From GCA-2733415 sp964635575 (GTDB lineage: Bacteria; Bacteroidota; Bacteroidia; Flavobacteriales; Flavobacteriaceae), in NCBI GenBank assembly GCA_964635575.1, contig CAZWNY010000020.1:1-29734 (forward strand): a stretch of DNA of 29,734 nt, given 5' to 3'. The translations under genes and the position numbers were made by a program. Shown piece after piece: positions 1 through 6,307 of this stretch (within the stretch, counting starts at the first letter, position 1; every line of letters begins with the position of its first letter). A model generated the notes under the pieces. The model had not been told where the DNA came from and did no database searches. It saw only the letters and a program-made list of their open reading frames with translations.

Positions 1-23
1 TACTTTTACACAAAATTAAAAAA

Positions 24-698
24 GTGGGAAGTAAAAATAAATTAAAACGCTTTAAGGAAAACGATACCTTTAAAAACGTATTTCAACCGTTACGCCATCA
101 AATAACCGAAAACACATTTGCTTTAAAAGGAAAATGGAATGTCGACTATTTTAAAAACAATAATCCAATTGTATTGGAGTTAGGTTGTGGAAAAGGAGAG
201 TACTCAATAGGTTTAGGAGAAAAATATCCGAATAAAAATTTTATTGGTATCGATATTAAAGGCGCTCGTTTTTGGAGAGGTGCAAAAACAGCTTTAGAAA
301 ATAACATGAATAATATTGCCTTTATTCGTACACAGATAGAGTTAATAGATTTATTATTTGCAACAAACGAAGTAAGTGAAATTTGGATTACTTTTCCTGA
401 CCCTCAAATAAAATACAAACGCACCAAACACCGATTAACCAATGCTGTATTTTTAGAAAAATACAAAACCGTTTTAAAACCAGACGGCATTGTACACCTA
501 AAAACCGATAGCGAGTTTATGCACGGTTACACATTAGGTTTATTACAAGGGTTAGGACACGAAATTTTGTATGCCAACCATAATGTATATACTAATGAAG
601 GTGCGCCAAAAGAAGTAACCGATTTTCAAACGTTTTACGAAAAACAGTATTTAGAAGTAAAAAAACCTATTACTTATATTCAATTTAAAATAAAATAA
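24..698 (+). CDS. trmB: tRNA (guanine-N7-)-methyltransferase TrmB
   Basis: The protein (224 residues) should methylate N7 of G46 in tRNA with S-adenosylmethionine. Residues 52-60 (ELGCGKGEY) are the glycine-rich SAM-binding motif I, residues 75-80 (GIDIKG) are the strand ending in the acidic residue that contacts SAM, and TFPDPQ at 123-128 is the TrmB signature region. The usual FPDPWPK is here FPDPQIK, followed by the basic KRTKHR. The start is a GTG at position 24 giving MGSKNKLKRF; no in-frame ATG lies nearby upstream in the 23 bases visible, so a slightly longer protein beginning outside the window cannot be fully excluded. The length fits the family. The next gene begins one base after the stop, so the two are probably cotranscribed. 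Confidence 0.95.
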   Translation: MGSKNKLKRFKENDTFKNVFQPLRHQITENTFALKGKWNVDYFKNNNPIVLELGCGKGEYSIGLGEKYPNKNFIGIDIKGARFWRGAKTALENNMNNIAFIRTQIELIDLLFATNEVSEIWITFPDPQIKYKRTKHRLTNAVFLEKYKTVLKPDGIVHLKTDSEFMHGYTLGLLQGLGHEILYANHNVYTNEGAPKEVTDFQTFYEKQYLEVKKPITYIQFKIK

Positions 699-699
699 A

Positions 700-1317
700 A
701 TGCACACATCTACCTTGTTTTTATATTGTTTTACTTGGGCATTTTTTGCTGTAATTCCTCCAGGAATCATCAATCTTAATGCTGCAAAAATTAGTGTAAG
801 CCAAGGAAGAAGACGTGCGCTAATATTTACCGCAGGTGCTTGTTTAATTATAGCTTTTCAGGCAGGTTTAGCAATAGTTATTGCCGAATTTTTAAATTTA
901 ACTTCAGACGAATTATCATCAATACAAAAAATAGGAATAGCTATATTTTTTTTCTTATCCATTTATTTTTTTACCGCAGCACGGATAAAATCAAAACCAA
1001 GAGAGTTAGAGTTAAATAGTAAAAAAACCGTATTTGCAAAAGGCATGTTGTTCTCATTACTCAATGTTTTTCCTATTCCGTTTTATAGTTTTGTATGTAC
1101 CACATTAACAACATCAGGTAATTTTAGTTTTTCAACCCTAGATGTTGTGGTGTTTATTACTGCTATTGTAATAGGTAGTTTTACCGCAATAAGCACCTAT
1201 GTAATGTTATTTAAAAAATCAAAAAATACCGCTAATTTTACCAGAAATGCCAATTATATATTAAGCGGATTAACACTTTTTTTAGCTATTTATTCGTTAA
1301 TAAAACTGAATCTGTAA
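700..1317 (+). CDS. LysE/RhtB-family amino-acid exporter-like membrane protein
   Basis: A 205-residue, very hydrophobic protein with about six membrane segments (roughly residues 5-25, 40-65, 75-94, 112-132, 143-165 and 184-203). The N-terminal layout, with PPG near residue 20 in PPGIINLNAAKISVSQGRRRA, matches the LysE fold, in which a conserved PGP/PPG loop is followed by a re-entrant helix. These proteins export amino acids or other small solutes across the inner membrane; the substrate cannot be read from the sequence. The ATG lies one base after the trmB stop, so translation is probably coupled. It converges on the outer-membrane gene at 1384-2055. Family call fairly safe, substrate unknown. 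Confidence 0.75.
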   Translation: MHTSTLFLYCFTWAFFAVIPPGIINLNAAKISVSQGRRRALIFTAGACLIIAFQAGLAIVIAEFLNLTSDELSSIQKIGIAIFFFLSIYFFTAARIKSKPRELELNSKKTVFAKGMLFSLLNVFPIPFYSFVCTTLTTSGNFSFSTLDVVVFITAIVIGSFTAISTYVMLFKKSKNTANFTRNANYILSGLTLFLAIYSLIKLNL

Positions 1318-1338
1318 AATGAATTTCCTTATTAATAA

Positions 1339-1366
1339 TAGCATTAAAGAGGTATTAGTAATGCTA
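1339..1366. terminator. Possible weak bidirectional terminator between convergent genes
   Basis: An 8-bp inverted repeat, TAGCATTA (1339-1346) and TAATGCTA (1359-1366) with a 12-base loop, sits between the convergent stops at 1317 and 1384. It is followed by an A-rich rather than T-rich stretch, so termination on the plus strand is doubtful. Confidence 0.35.
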
Positions 1367-1383
1367 ATAAAAAACAATTTGTT

Positions 1384-2055
1384 TTATAAATACAATAATA
1401 TACCAAAATCCAACATTGTTACATTACCTTTAAACTCCTGAGTAGTTCCTTTTATACTGTTTAGTCGGCTTAAAATATTATTAAAACCATATTGATAATG
1501 CGCAAATACTCTGAAGTTTTTTGTACCCATAGATAAGCCTGCCAAACCATTTATATTAATACCTGTTAAGTTAACAATATCCAAGGCAACAACATCCGTT
1601 TGGTCTATCAAAAATTGCTCTTGAGTAGCATCGGATAATTTCATTTTGCCGTTTACCATTAATACAGGACCAAACTCTGCGGTTAATTTAAATTTACCTC
1701 TGTTATTTCTATTGTCACCTAATAATTTATACCCAAATAATAATTGTGCTTGCACACCTAATAATCGATAATTAATATCTTCTGGTTTTACAAGAACATT
1801 TTCACGACCTTGAACATTCAATCGTGAACTAAAAAGATTCATTCCAAACTGAACATCTAAATTGTTATAAAAATCACCACGAGAAGAAAAACCACCTATA
1901 AAACTATACTCAGGAGTTGTAATAAAATTATTCGTATTAATATTAAAAAGAGATGTTCCTAATTTAATACCTAAAGTATTGTTGCTCCCGACTCTTCTGC
2001 CTTGTGCAAGTAAAGTAGTAATGTTTAACAGTAAAACAGTAATAATAATTTTCAT
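1384..2055 (-). CDS. Outer-membrane beta-barrel (porin-family) protein
   Basis: A 223-residue protein with a short N-terminal signal peptide (MKIIITVLLLNITTLLAQ, cleavage expected after about residue 18) and alternating hydrophobic/polar strands through the rest. It ends LDFGILLYL, with a C-terminal aromatic/hydrophobic strand typical of barrels. The glycine- and asparagine-rich loops, repeated FG..L patterns and the phrase GLSMGTKNFRVFAHYQYGFNNIL are typical of the small porin-like barrels of Bacteroidota (outer membrane protein beta-barrel domain). No enzymatic motif is visible and no specific role can be assigned. It is divergent from the SPFH gene; the start region of this gene has been duplicated in the intergenic space (see the repeat at 2033-2220). 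Confidence 0.7.
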   Translation of the reverse strand: MKIIITVLLLNITTLLAQGRRVGSNNTLGIKLGTSLFNINTNNFITTPEYSFIGGFSSRGDFYNNLDVQFGMNLFSSRLNVQGRENVLVKPEDINYRLLGVQAQLLFGYKLLGDNRNNRGKFKLTAEFGPVLMVNGKMKLSDATQEQFLIDQTDVVALDIVNLTGININGLAGLSMGTKNFRVFAHYQYGFNNILSRLNSIKGTTQEFKGNVTMLDFGILLYL

Positions 2056-2220
2056 AATCTGTGTGTTAATTACGTGTAAATTTATTTTTTTTTAAACTAA
2101 TTGTAATGTTTATTTTTTAAAACAGTAATAATAATAATAATTTTTATAACTTGTACGTTAATTACGTAAAAAATTTAATTTAAATATAATCTTAAAAAAA
2201 ACTAATTATGATGTTTTTTC
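2033..2220. repeat. Imperfect tandem duplication of a divergent start region
   Basis: Copy 1 (2033-2118) begins AAAACAGTAATAATAATTTT and copy 2 (from 2119) begins AAAACAGTAATAATAATAAT. Both continue with GTTAATTACGT, a T/A-rich stretch and then (A)AAACTAATT..ATGTTT. Copy 1 contains the working start of the minus-strand barrel gene but a decayed SPFH start (ATGTTTATTTTTTAA at 2106-2120). Copy 2 contains a decayed barrel start (ATA in place of ATG) but the working SPFH start at 2208. This is the outcome expected when the whole spacer between two divergent genes is duplicated in tandem. Confidence 0.7.
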
Positions 2221-3119
2221 CTTTTTTATTTGTAGGAGTTGTACTCTTATTCGCATCCGTATTTATTGTAAAACAACAAACCGCTGATATTATTGAGCGC
2301 TTTGGAAAGTTTCATAGCATCCGACAATCGGGTTTACATTTTAAAATACCTTTAGTCGATAAAATTTCAGGAAAGTTAGGTTTAAAAATTACACAATTAG
2401 ATGTAATGGTAGAAACTAAAACAGAAGATGATGTATTTGTGCGTCTAAAAATATCAGTGCAATTTAGAGTAATTAAAGATAAAGTATATGACGCTTTTTA
2501 TAAATTAGACTATCCGCACGACCAAATTACCAGTTATGTATTTGATGTAGTACGAGCAGAGGTGCCAAAAATGAAGTTAGACGATGTCTTTTTACGTAAA
2601 GACAACATTGCAATTGCAGTAAAACGCGAATTAAATGAAGCGATGATAAATTACGGATATGACATTGTTAAAACGCTAGTAACTGATATTGACCCAGATA
2701 GTCAAGTAAAAGAAGCTATGAACCGTATTAACGCTGCCGAACGAGAAAAAGTTGCTGCACAATATGAAGGAGATGCACAACGTATTTTAATTGTAGAGCG
2801 CGCAAAAGCAGAAGCAGAAAGCAAGCGTTTACAAGGACAAGGTATTGCAGATCAACGTAGAGAAATTGCTCGTGGTTTAGAAGAAAGTGTAGATGTATTA
2901 AACCGAGTTGGTATTAACTCACAAGAAGCATCTGCTTTAATTGTAGTAACACAACATTATGACACCTTGCAATCTATTGGAGGTGCAACCAACAGTAATT
3001 TAATTTTATTGCCTAACTCACCACAAGCAGGAAGCAATATGTTAAATGATATGGTTGCTAGCTTTACGGCAAGTAATCAAATTGGAGAAGCAATGAAAAA
3101 AAACAATGAAGAAAAGTAA
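2208..3119 (+). CDS. SPFH/band-7 (stomatin/slipin-like) membrane protein
   Basis: A 303-residue protein with one N-terminal membrane anchor (about residues 3-20) and an SPFH/PHB domain (about 20-190) that starts VKQQTADIIERFGKFHSIRQSG, very typical of the stomatin-HflK/C superfamily. An alpha-helical Ala/Glu/Arg-rich segment follows (about 175-230, NRINAAEREKVAAQYEGDAQ), which forms the oligomerising coiled coil, and then a flexible tail. Such proteins make large membrane-bound rings or microdomains and often modulate proteases or channels. No NfeD or HflK partner is next to it, so the client is unknown. Two adjacent ATGs (2208 and 2211) could serve as start. It is followed 40 bp later by the YceI-type gene. 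Confidence 0.88.
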   Translation: MMFFPFLFVGVVLLFASVFIVKQQTADIIERFGKFHSIRQSGLHFKIPLVDKISGKLGLKITQLDVMVETKTEDDVFVRLKISVQFRVIKDKVYDAFYKLDYPHDQITSYVFDVVRAEVPKMKLDDVFLRKDNIAIAVKRELNEAMINYGYDIVKTLVTDIDPDSQVKEAMNRINAAEREKVAAQYEGDAQRILIVERAKAEAESKRLQGQGIADQRREIARGLEESVDVLNRVGINSQEASALIVVTQHYDTLQSIGGATNSNLILLPNSPQAGSNMLNDMVASFTASNQIGEAMKKNNEEK

Positions 3120-3159
3120 TGAGTTTTTATAATTACGCCCAATAAAAACAAACCACAAA

Positions 3160-3831
3160 ATGAAAAAAAATAAAATAAAAAAAATAATTAGTAGTGTATT
3201 TATAATTGCACTTACATTTACCGCTTGTAAAAGTGACAAAAAAGTAGAAACTTCTGACGCAAAAGAAGTAGAAGTAGTAAAAAAAGCAGAAACAAAAACC
3301 TACGCAACTGTAGCAGAAGGAAGCAAACTAAAATGGCATGCAACACATTTAGGAGGTTTACAGCCTCGTTTTGGCGTGGTAAAACTACAGTCAGCAAACG
3401 TATCAACAACAAATAAAGTGCTAACTAATGCAAAATTTGTAGTAGATTTAGCAACACTAAGTGTCGATAATTTTGAAAAAGAATCCGAACAAAAAAGAAA
3501 ATTAGAAACACATTTAAAAAATGAAGACTTTTTTAATATTGAAAAAAATCCAACAGTTAATTTTGAAATGACAAAATTAACACCAATAACAGGAAATTAT
3601 AACTCCAAAATAACAGGAAATTTAACGATATCTGGTGTAACTAAAAACATTACCTTTAAAGCTAATGTTGAGGTTTATGATGATGCAGTAGCTATAAGCT
3701 CCGAAGATTTTACAATAAACCGTCAAGATTGGGGATTAAGTTATCATTCCGAAGGAGAAATAGGAATACCTAAAGATTATTTAATTGATAATGGTATTCG
3801 GTTTACAGTTAACATAAAGGTTGAGAAATAA
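3160..3831 (+). CDS. YceI-family lipoprotein
   Basis: A 223-residue protein with a lipoprotein signal peptide: basic N-terminus, hydrophobic core, then a lipobox FTAC with the acylated cysteine at residue 23. A charged linker follows, then a YceI-like lipocalin-type domain from about residue 50. The motif W-H-A-T-H (about 58-62), the phrase NFEMTKLTP and the terminal GIRFTVNIKVEK are typical of the family. YceI-type proteins bind polyisoprenoid or other amphiphilic ligands in a beta-barrel. Here the protein should be anchored to an envelope membrane, probably the outer one. The gene lies 40 bp after the SPFH gene on the same strand and may share its transcript. The ligand is not known. Confidence 0.85.
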   Translation: MKKNKIKKIISSVFIIALTFTACKSDKKVETSDAKEVEVVKKAETKTYATVAEGSKLKWHATHLGGLQPRFGVVKLQSANVSTTNKVLTNAKFVVDLATLSVDNFEKESEQKRKLETHLKNEDFFNIEKNPTVNFEMTKLTPITGNYNSKITGNLTISGVTKNITFKANVEVYDDAVAISSEDFTINRQDWGLSYHSEGEIGIPKDYLIDNGIRFTVNIKVEK

Positions 3832-3909
3832 TATATTGCAATGATAAAGTTTGTTTTTTTGTCAAAATATGTTAAAAAACAACTATTTATGTTAAAGAGT
3901 GTTAAAGAA

Positions 3910-3938
3910 TGTAATAAACTTAAATAATAAACGTCTTA
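3910..3938 (+). promoter_or_regulatory. ECF-sigma-type promoter with no gene downstream
   Basis: TGTAAT at 3910-3915 and CGTCTTA at 3932-3938, separated by 16 bases, resemble the TGTAAC / CGTC pattern often found before ECF sigma-factor genes in Bacteroidota. Three GTTAAA words precede it at 3871, 3891 and 3901. No open reading frame follows before the terminator at 3985. Confidence 0.4.
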
Positions 3939-3944
3939 TATTAT

Positions 3945-4018
3945 AGAGAAAAGGGAGCTTTTTTCATAAAGTTAGTTAGTTTAGAAGTCCGAAACAAAAT
4001 TGTTTCGGACTTTTTTTT
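3945..4018 (+). ncRNA. Candidate small RNA from the orphan ECF-type promoter
   Basis: If the promoter at 3910-3938 is used, transcription would start near 3945 and end at the strong hairpin-plus-T tract at 3985-4018, giving an RNA of about 75 bases with no start codon followed by an ORF. The segment may instead be the distal 3' untranslated region of the YceI-type gene, or what remains after deletion of an ECF gene. The only strong local secondary structure I see is the terminator. Confidence 0.3.
3985..4018 (+). terminator. Strong intrinsic terminator
   Basis: Perfect 11-bp inverted repeat AAGTCCGAAAC (3985-3995) / GTTTCGGACTT (4002-4012) with a six-base loop, continuing into an uninterrupted T tract to 4018. 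The T tract is on the plus side only, so it serves the YceI gene and/or the candidate small RNA rather than the minus-strand hydrolase operon. Confidence 0.9.
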
Positions 4019-4051
4019 AGAAATAAAGTTGGTTCTCTGATTAATTTAAAG

Positions 4052-4705
4052 TTATTGTAGCTTATGAATCAACCAATCTTTAAATTCATGAAAGTTTTGT
4101 GGAGCAACACCATGTCCTACAGGAAATTCTCGATAGGAGTTTTTAATATTTAATTGGTTTAAAAAATCAGGCGCTTTATTTGCCATAAAACTAGGTATTA
4201 CTTGGTCTGAACTTCCATGAGAGATGTAAAAGTCTAAATGGTTGTGATTTTTTGTTTTATAGTTTTTAGTTAATATCTCATCATTTAAATATCCGCTTAG
4301 CGCAACTATATTTCTTATTTTTTCAGGATAAGATAATGCAACGGAATAACTTAAAATAGTACCTTGACTAAATCCTAAAAGTGTTACATTGTTAGCGTTT
4401 ATTGGGTATTTTTTAATCAATTCATCAATAAATGTTACGATTATATCTCTAGATGTTTTTGCTTCTTCTAGGTTTGAAACCTTTTCTGTTTCTGTAAAAT
4501 AAATATCGTACCAACTATATCCTGACGGCTGTAAACTGTAAGGTGCACGTGCTGAAACTATAAAATAATCTTCTGGTAATTCATTTGCGAACGAAAATAA
4601 ATCGTCTTCATTACTTCCATATCCGTGTAAAAGTAGTAATAAAGGTGCTTTTTTACTGTTATTTTTTGCAGGTTTGGTAATGTATTGTAAACTTAAATTT
4701 TTCAT
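4052..4705 (-). CDS. Alpha/beta-hydrolase (phospholipase/carboxylesterase family)
   Basis: A 217-residue cytoplasmic serine hydrolase without a signal peptide. LLLLHGYGSNEDDL (about 23-36) is the oxyanion-hole loop of the esterase D/phospholipase-carboxylesterase family. GFSQG at 111-115 is the nucleophile elbow with Ser113, and Asp167 (HGSSDQVIP) and His198 (PVGHGV) complete the catalytic triad. The size is that of the family (about 200-230). Substrates are probably short acyl esters or thioesters but cannot be specified. It is the last gene of the four-gene minus-strand operon, starting two bases after the stop of the small membrane protein gene. Confidence 0.88.
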   Translation of the reverse strand: MKNLSLQYITKPAKNNSKKAPLLLLLHGYGSNEDDLFSFANELPEDYFIVSARAPYSLQPSGYSWYDIYFTETEKVSNLEEAKTSRDIIVTFIDELIKKYPINANNVTLLGFSQGTILSYSVALSYPEKIRNIVALSGYLNDEILTKNYKTKNHNHLDFYISHGSSDQVIPSFMANKAPDFLNQLNIKNSYREFPVGHGVAPQNFHEFKDWLIHKLQ

Positions 4706-4707
4706 TT

Positions 4708-5055
4708 TTAGTTAGGTGTTGTATCGCTTTCGCCAATTATACTAAATGTTTTTTGATAAAATTCTCCGACTAAAGGTACCGGTTTTACAGTGCCGTTTAA
4801 AGCAGATAAAAAACCATAAAACCAAAGTATAATAAAAAACAAATAAAACGGAACGGAAATCATCCAAGTATCAAAATACCCAACAAAATACCCAATAAGA
4901 AGCAATGTAAGATACAATCCTAGTGCTTGACGAATATGAAAGTAAGCAAATTTATTTTTGCTGTCAAAATTAATGAAATAGGCAATAATTGTTCCTATAA
5001 TGGTTAAATACGCTATTGTTGCTGCTTTTTTACCGTTTGCTTTATTAACTGTCAT
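4708..5055 (-). CDS. Small multi-pass membrane protein (DUF4870-like)
   Basis: A 115-residue protein with three to four hydrophobic segments (about 13-28, 43-61, 66-90). The phrase FAYFHIRQALGLYL after the first segment is the pattern of the small DUF4870/Tic20-like membrane proteins. NGTVKPVPLVGEFYQK near the C-terminus also fits that group. The function is unknown. Its start overlaps the end of the upstream dihydroorotase-like gene by 11 bases and its stop lies two bases before the hydrolase gene, so it is firmly part of the operon. Confidence 0.7.
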   Translation of the reverse strand: MTVNKANGKKAATIAYLTIIGTIIAYFINFDSKNKFAYFHIRQALGLYLTLLLIGYFVGYFDTWMISVPFYLFFIILWFYGFLSALNGTVKPVPLVGEFYQKTFSIIGESDTTPN

Positions 5056-6307
5056 AATTTATAATTAACTGTGAGTTGTTGTAAATTCCGTATGCTTTTC
5101 CTTTTAAAGTTGTTTCTAAAAAGCAAGAGTTTTTTGAGGTCGATAAAATATCATTTTTAGTAAAAGTATATGTTTTTTCGGGGTTAAATAAACTTAAATT
5201 TGCTTTTTCACCTACTGCAATTGTATTTTCTGGAACTGAAAAAACAGTCTTATTTTTAGTCAATATATCAATTGTCGTTGCTACATCTAAAAACGTATTT
5301 AATGTTCCAAATAAAGACTCTAAACCAATACTTCCATATTGTGCATGATCAAACTCTACGTTTTTATGCTCAATAGCAATAGGTGTATGATTACTGGTTA
5401 CAAAATCGATAACTCCGTTTTTCAGACCTTTTAATAACGCTTTATTATCTTTTTCGGTTCGTAATGGAGGTAATAGTTTAAAATTAGTATTAAAATCAGT
5501 TATTTTTGCATCGGTTATTGCTAAATTAGCAATAGCAACCGAACAGGTTATTTGTAATCCTTTTGTTTTTGCTTCTTGTATAAGTTGTACCGATTTTTGA
5601 GTAGAAATAGTAGGGATGTGTAATTTTCCTCCTGTATATTTTAAGATAAATAAATCTCTTGCAATTTGTAACTCTTCTGCTAAATTAGGTATTCCTTTTA
5701 AACCAGACAATGTTGCGTTTTTTTCTTCATTTACAATTCCTTTACCTGCAATTTTATTTTCTTGTGGAAAAGATAGGACTAAACCATTAAAACTCTGTGT
5801 ATATTGTAATGCTATTTTTAATAAATTAGGATTTTCAATTGCATGCTGATAATCGCCAAAAGCAATTGCTCCTGTCTGTTTCATGTCATACATTTCGGAC
5901 AATTGAATGCCATTGCTATTTTTTGTAAGCGCACCAATTGGATATACATTTACAGCATGCTTATCGCTTTTATTTTTTAAAAAATTAATAGCGGTATTGT
6001 TATCTGCAACTGGATTTGTATTTGGATTTACCGCAATTGCCGTAAAACCGCTAAATGCTGCAACCTGTAATCCGTTTTTTAAAGTTTCACGCTCTTCAAA
6101 ACCAGGTTCTCCAAAAGATACTGAACTATCAAACCATCCTTGGGAAACGTGTAAATTTGTAAGTTGAATTTCTTTAAAATTATCTGGATTGTCTAATTGA
6201 TTTTCAATAGCAGTAATTACTCCATTTTTAATGCAAATATCTTTTGTTTTATGATGATAAGGACTAGATTTATCTAGTATTGTTGCCGATTTTATTATGA
6301 GATTCAT
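5045..6307 (-). CDS. Dihydroorotase homologue lacking metal ligands (pseudo-dihydroorotase)
   Basis: A 420-residue member of the amidohydrolase/dihydroorotase superfamily, full length and in frame. The fold landmarks are present: FGEPGFEERET (65-75), NPNTNP (94-99), LLPPLRTEKDNKAL (278-291) and the C-terminal NLSLFNPEKTYTF. The metal centre is not. The DxHxH motif is DSSVS at 60-64, the HxxHxST region is HIPTIST at 230-236 (second His lost), the PHH region reads AIANLAIT, and the DHAPH motif is SNHTP at 305-309 with Asp replaced by Asn. Catalysis as a dihydroorotase is therefore unlikely. By analogy with the inactive dihydroorotase subunits that assemble with aspartate transcarbamoylase, a structural role is possible; that is inference. 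The ATG overlaps the BatA-like stop in ATGA. Confidence 0.88.
   Translation of the reverse strand: MNLIIKSATILDKSSPYHHKTKDICIKNGVITAIENQLDNPDNFKEIQLTNLHVSQGWFDSSVSFGEPGFEERETLKNGLQVAAFSGFTAIAVNPNTNPVADNNTAINFLKNKSDKHAVNVYPIGALTKNSNGIQLSEMYDMKQTGAIAFGDYQHAIENPNLLKIALQYTQSFNGLVLSFPQENKIAGKGIVNEEKNATLSGLKGIPNLAEELQIARDLFILKYTGGKLHIPTISTQKSVQLIQEAKTKGLQITCSVAIANLAITDAKITDFNTNFKLLPPLRTEKDNKALLKGLKNGVIDFVTSNHTPIAIEHKNVEFDHAQYGSIGLESLFGTLNTFLDVATTIDILTKNKTVFSVPENTIAVGEKANLSLFNPEKTYTFTKNDILSTSKNSCFLETTLKGKAYGIYNNSQLIINYDS

Noticed and set aside
3042..3412. Minus-strand ORFs antisense to the SPFH end and the YceI gene (64-65 codons)
   Set aside because: Hydrophobic Leu/Phe runs that are mirror images of Lys/Glu/Asn-rich coding on the other strand; the plus-strand genes are clear.
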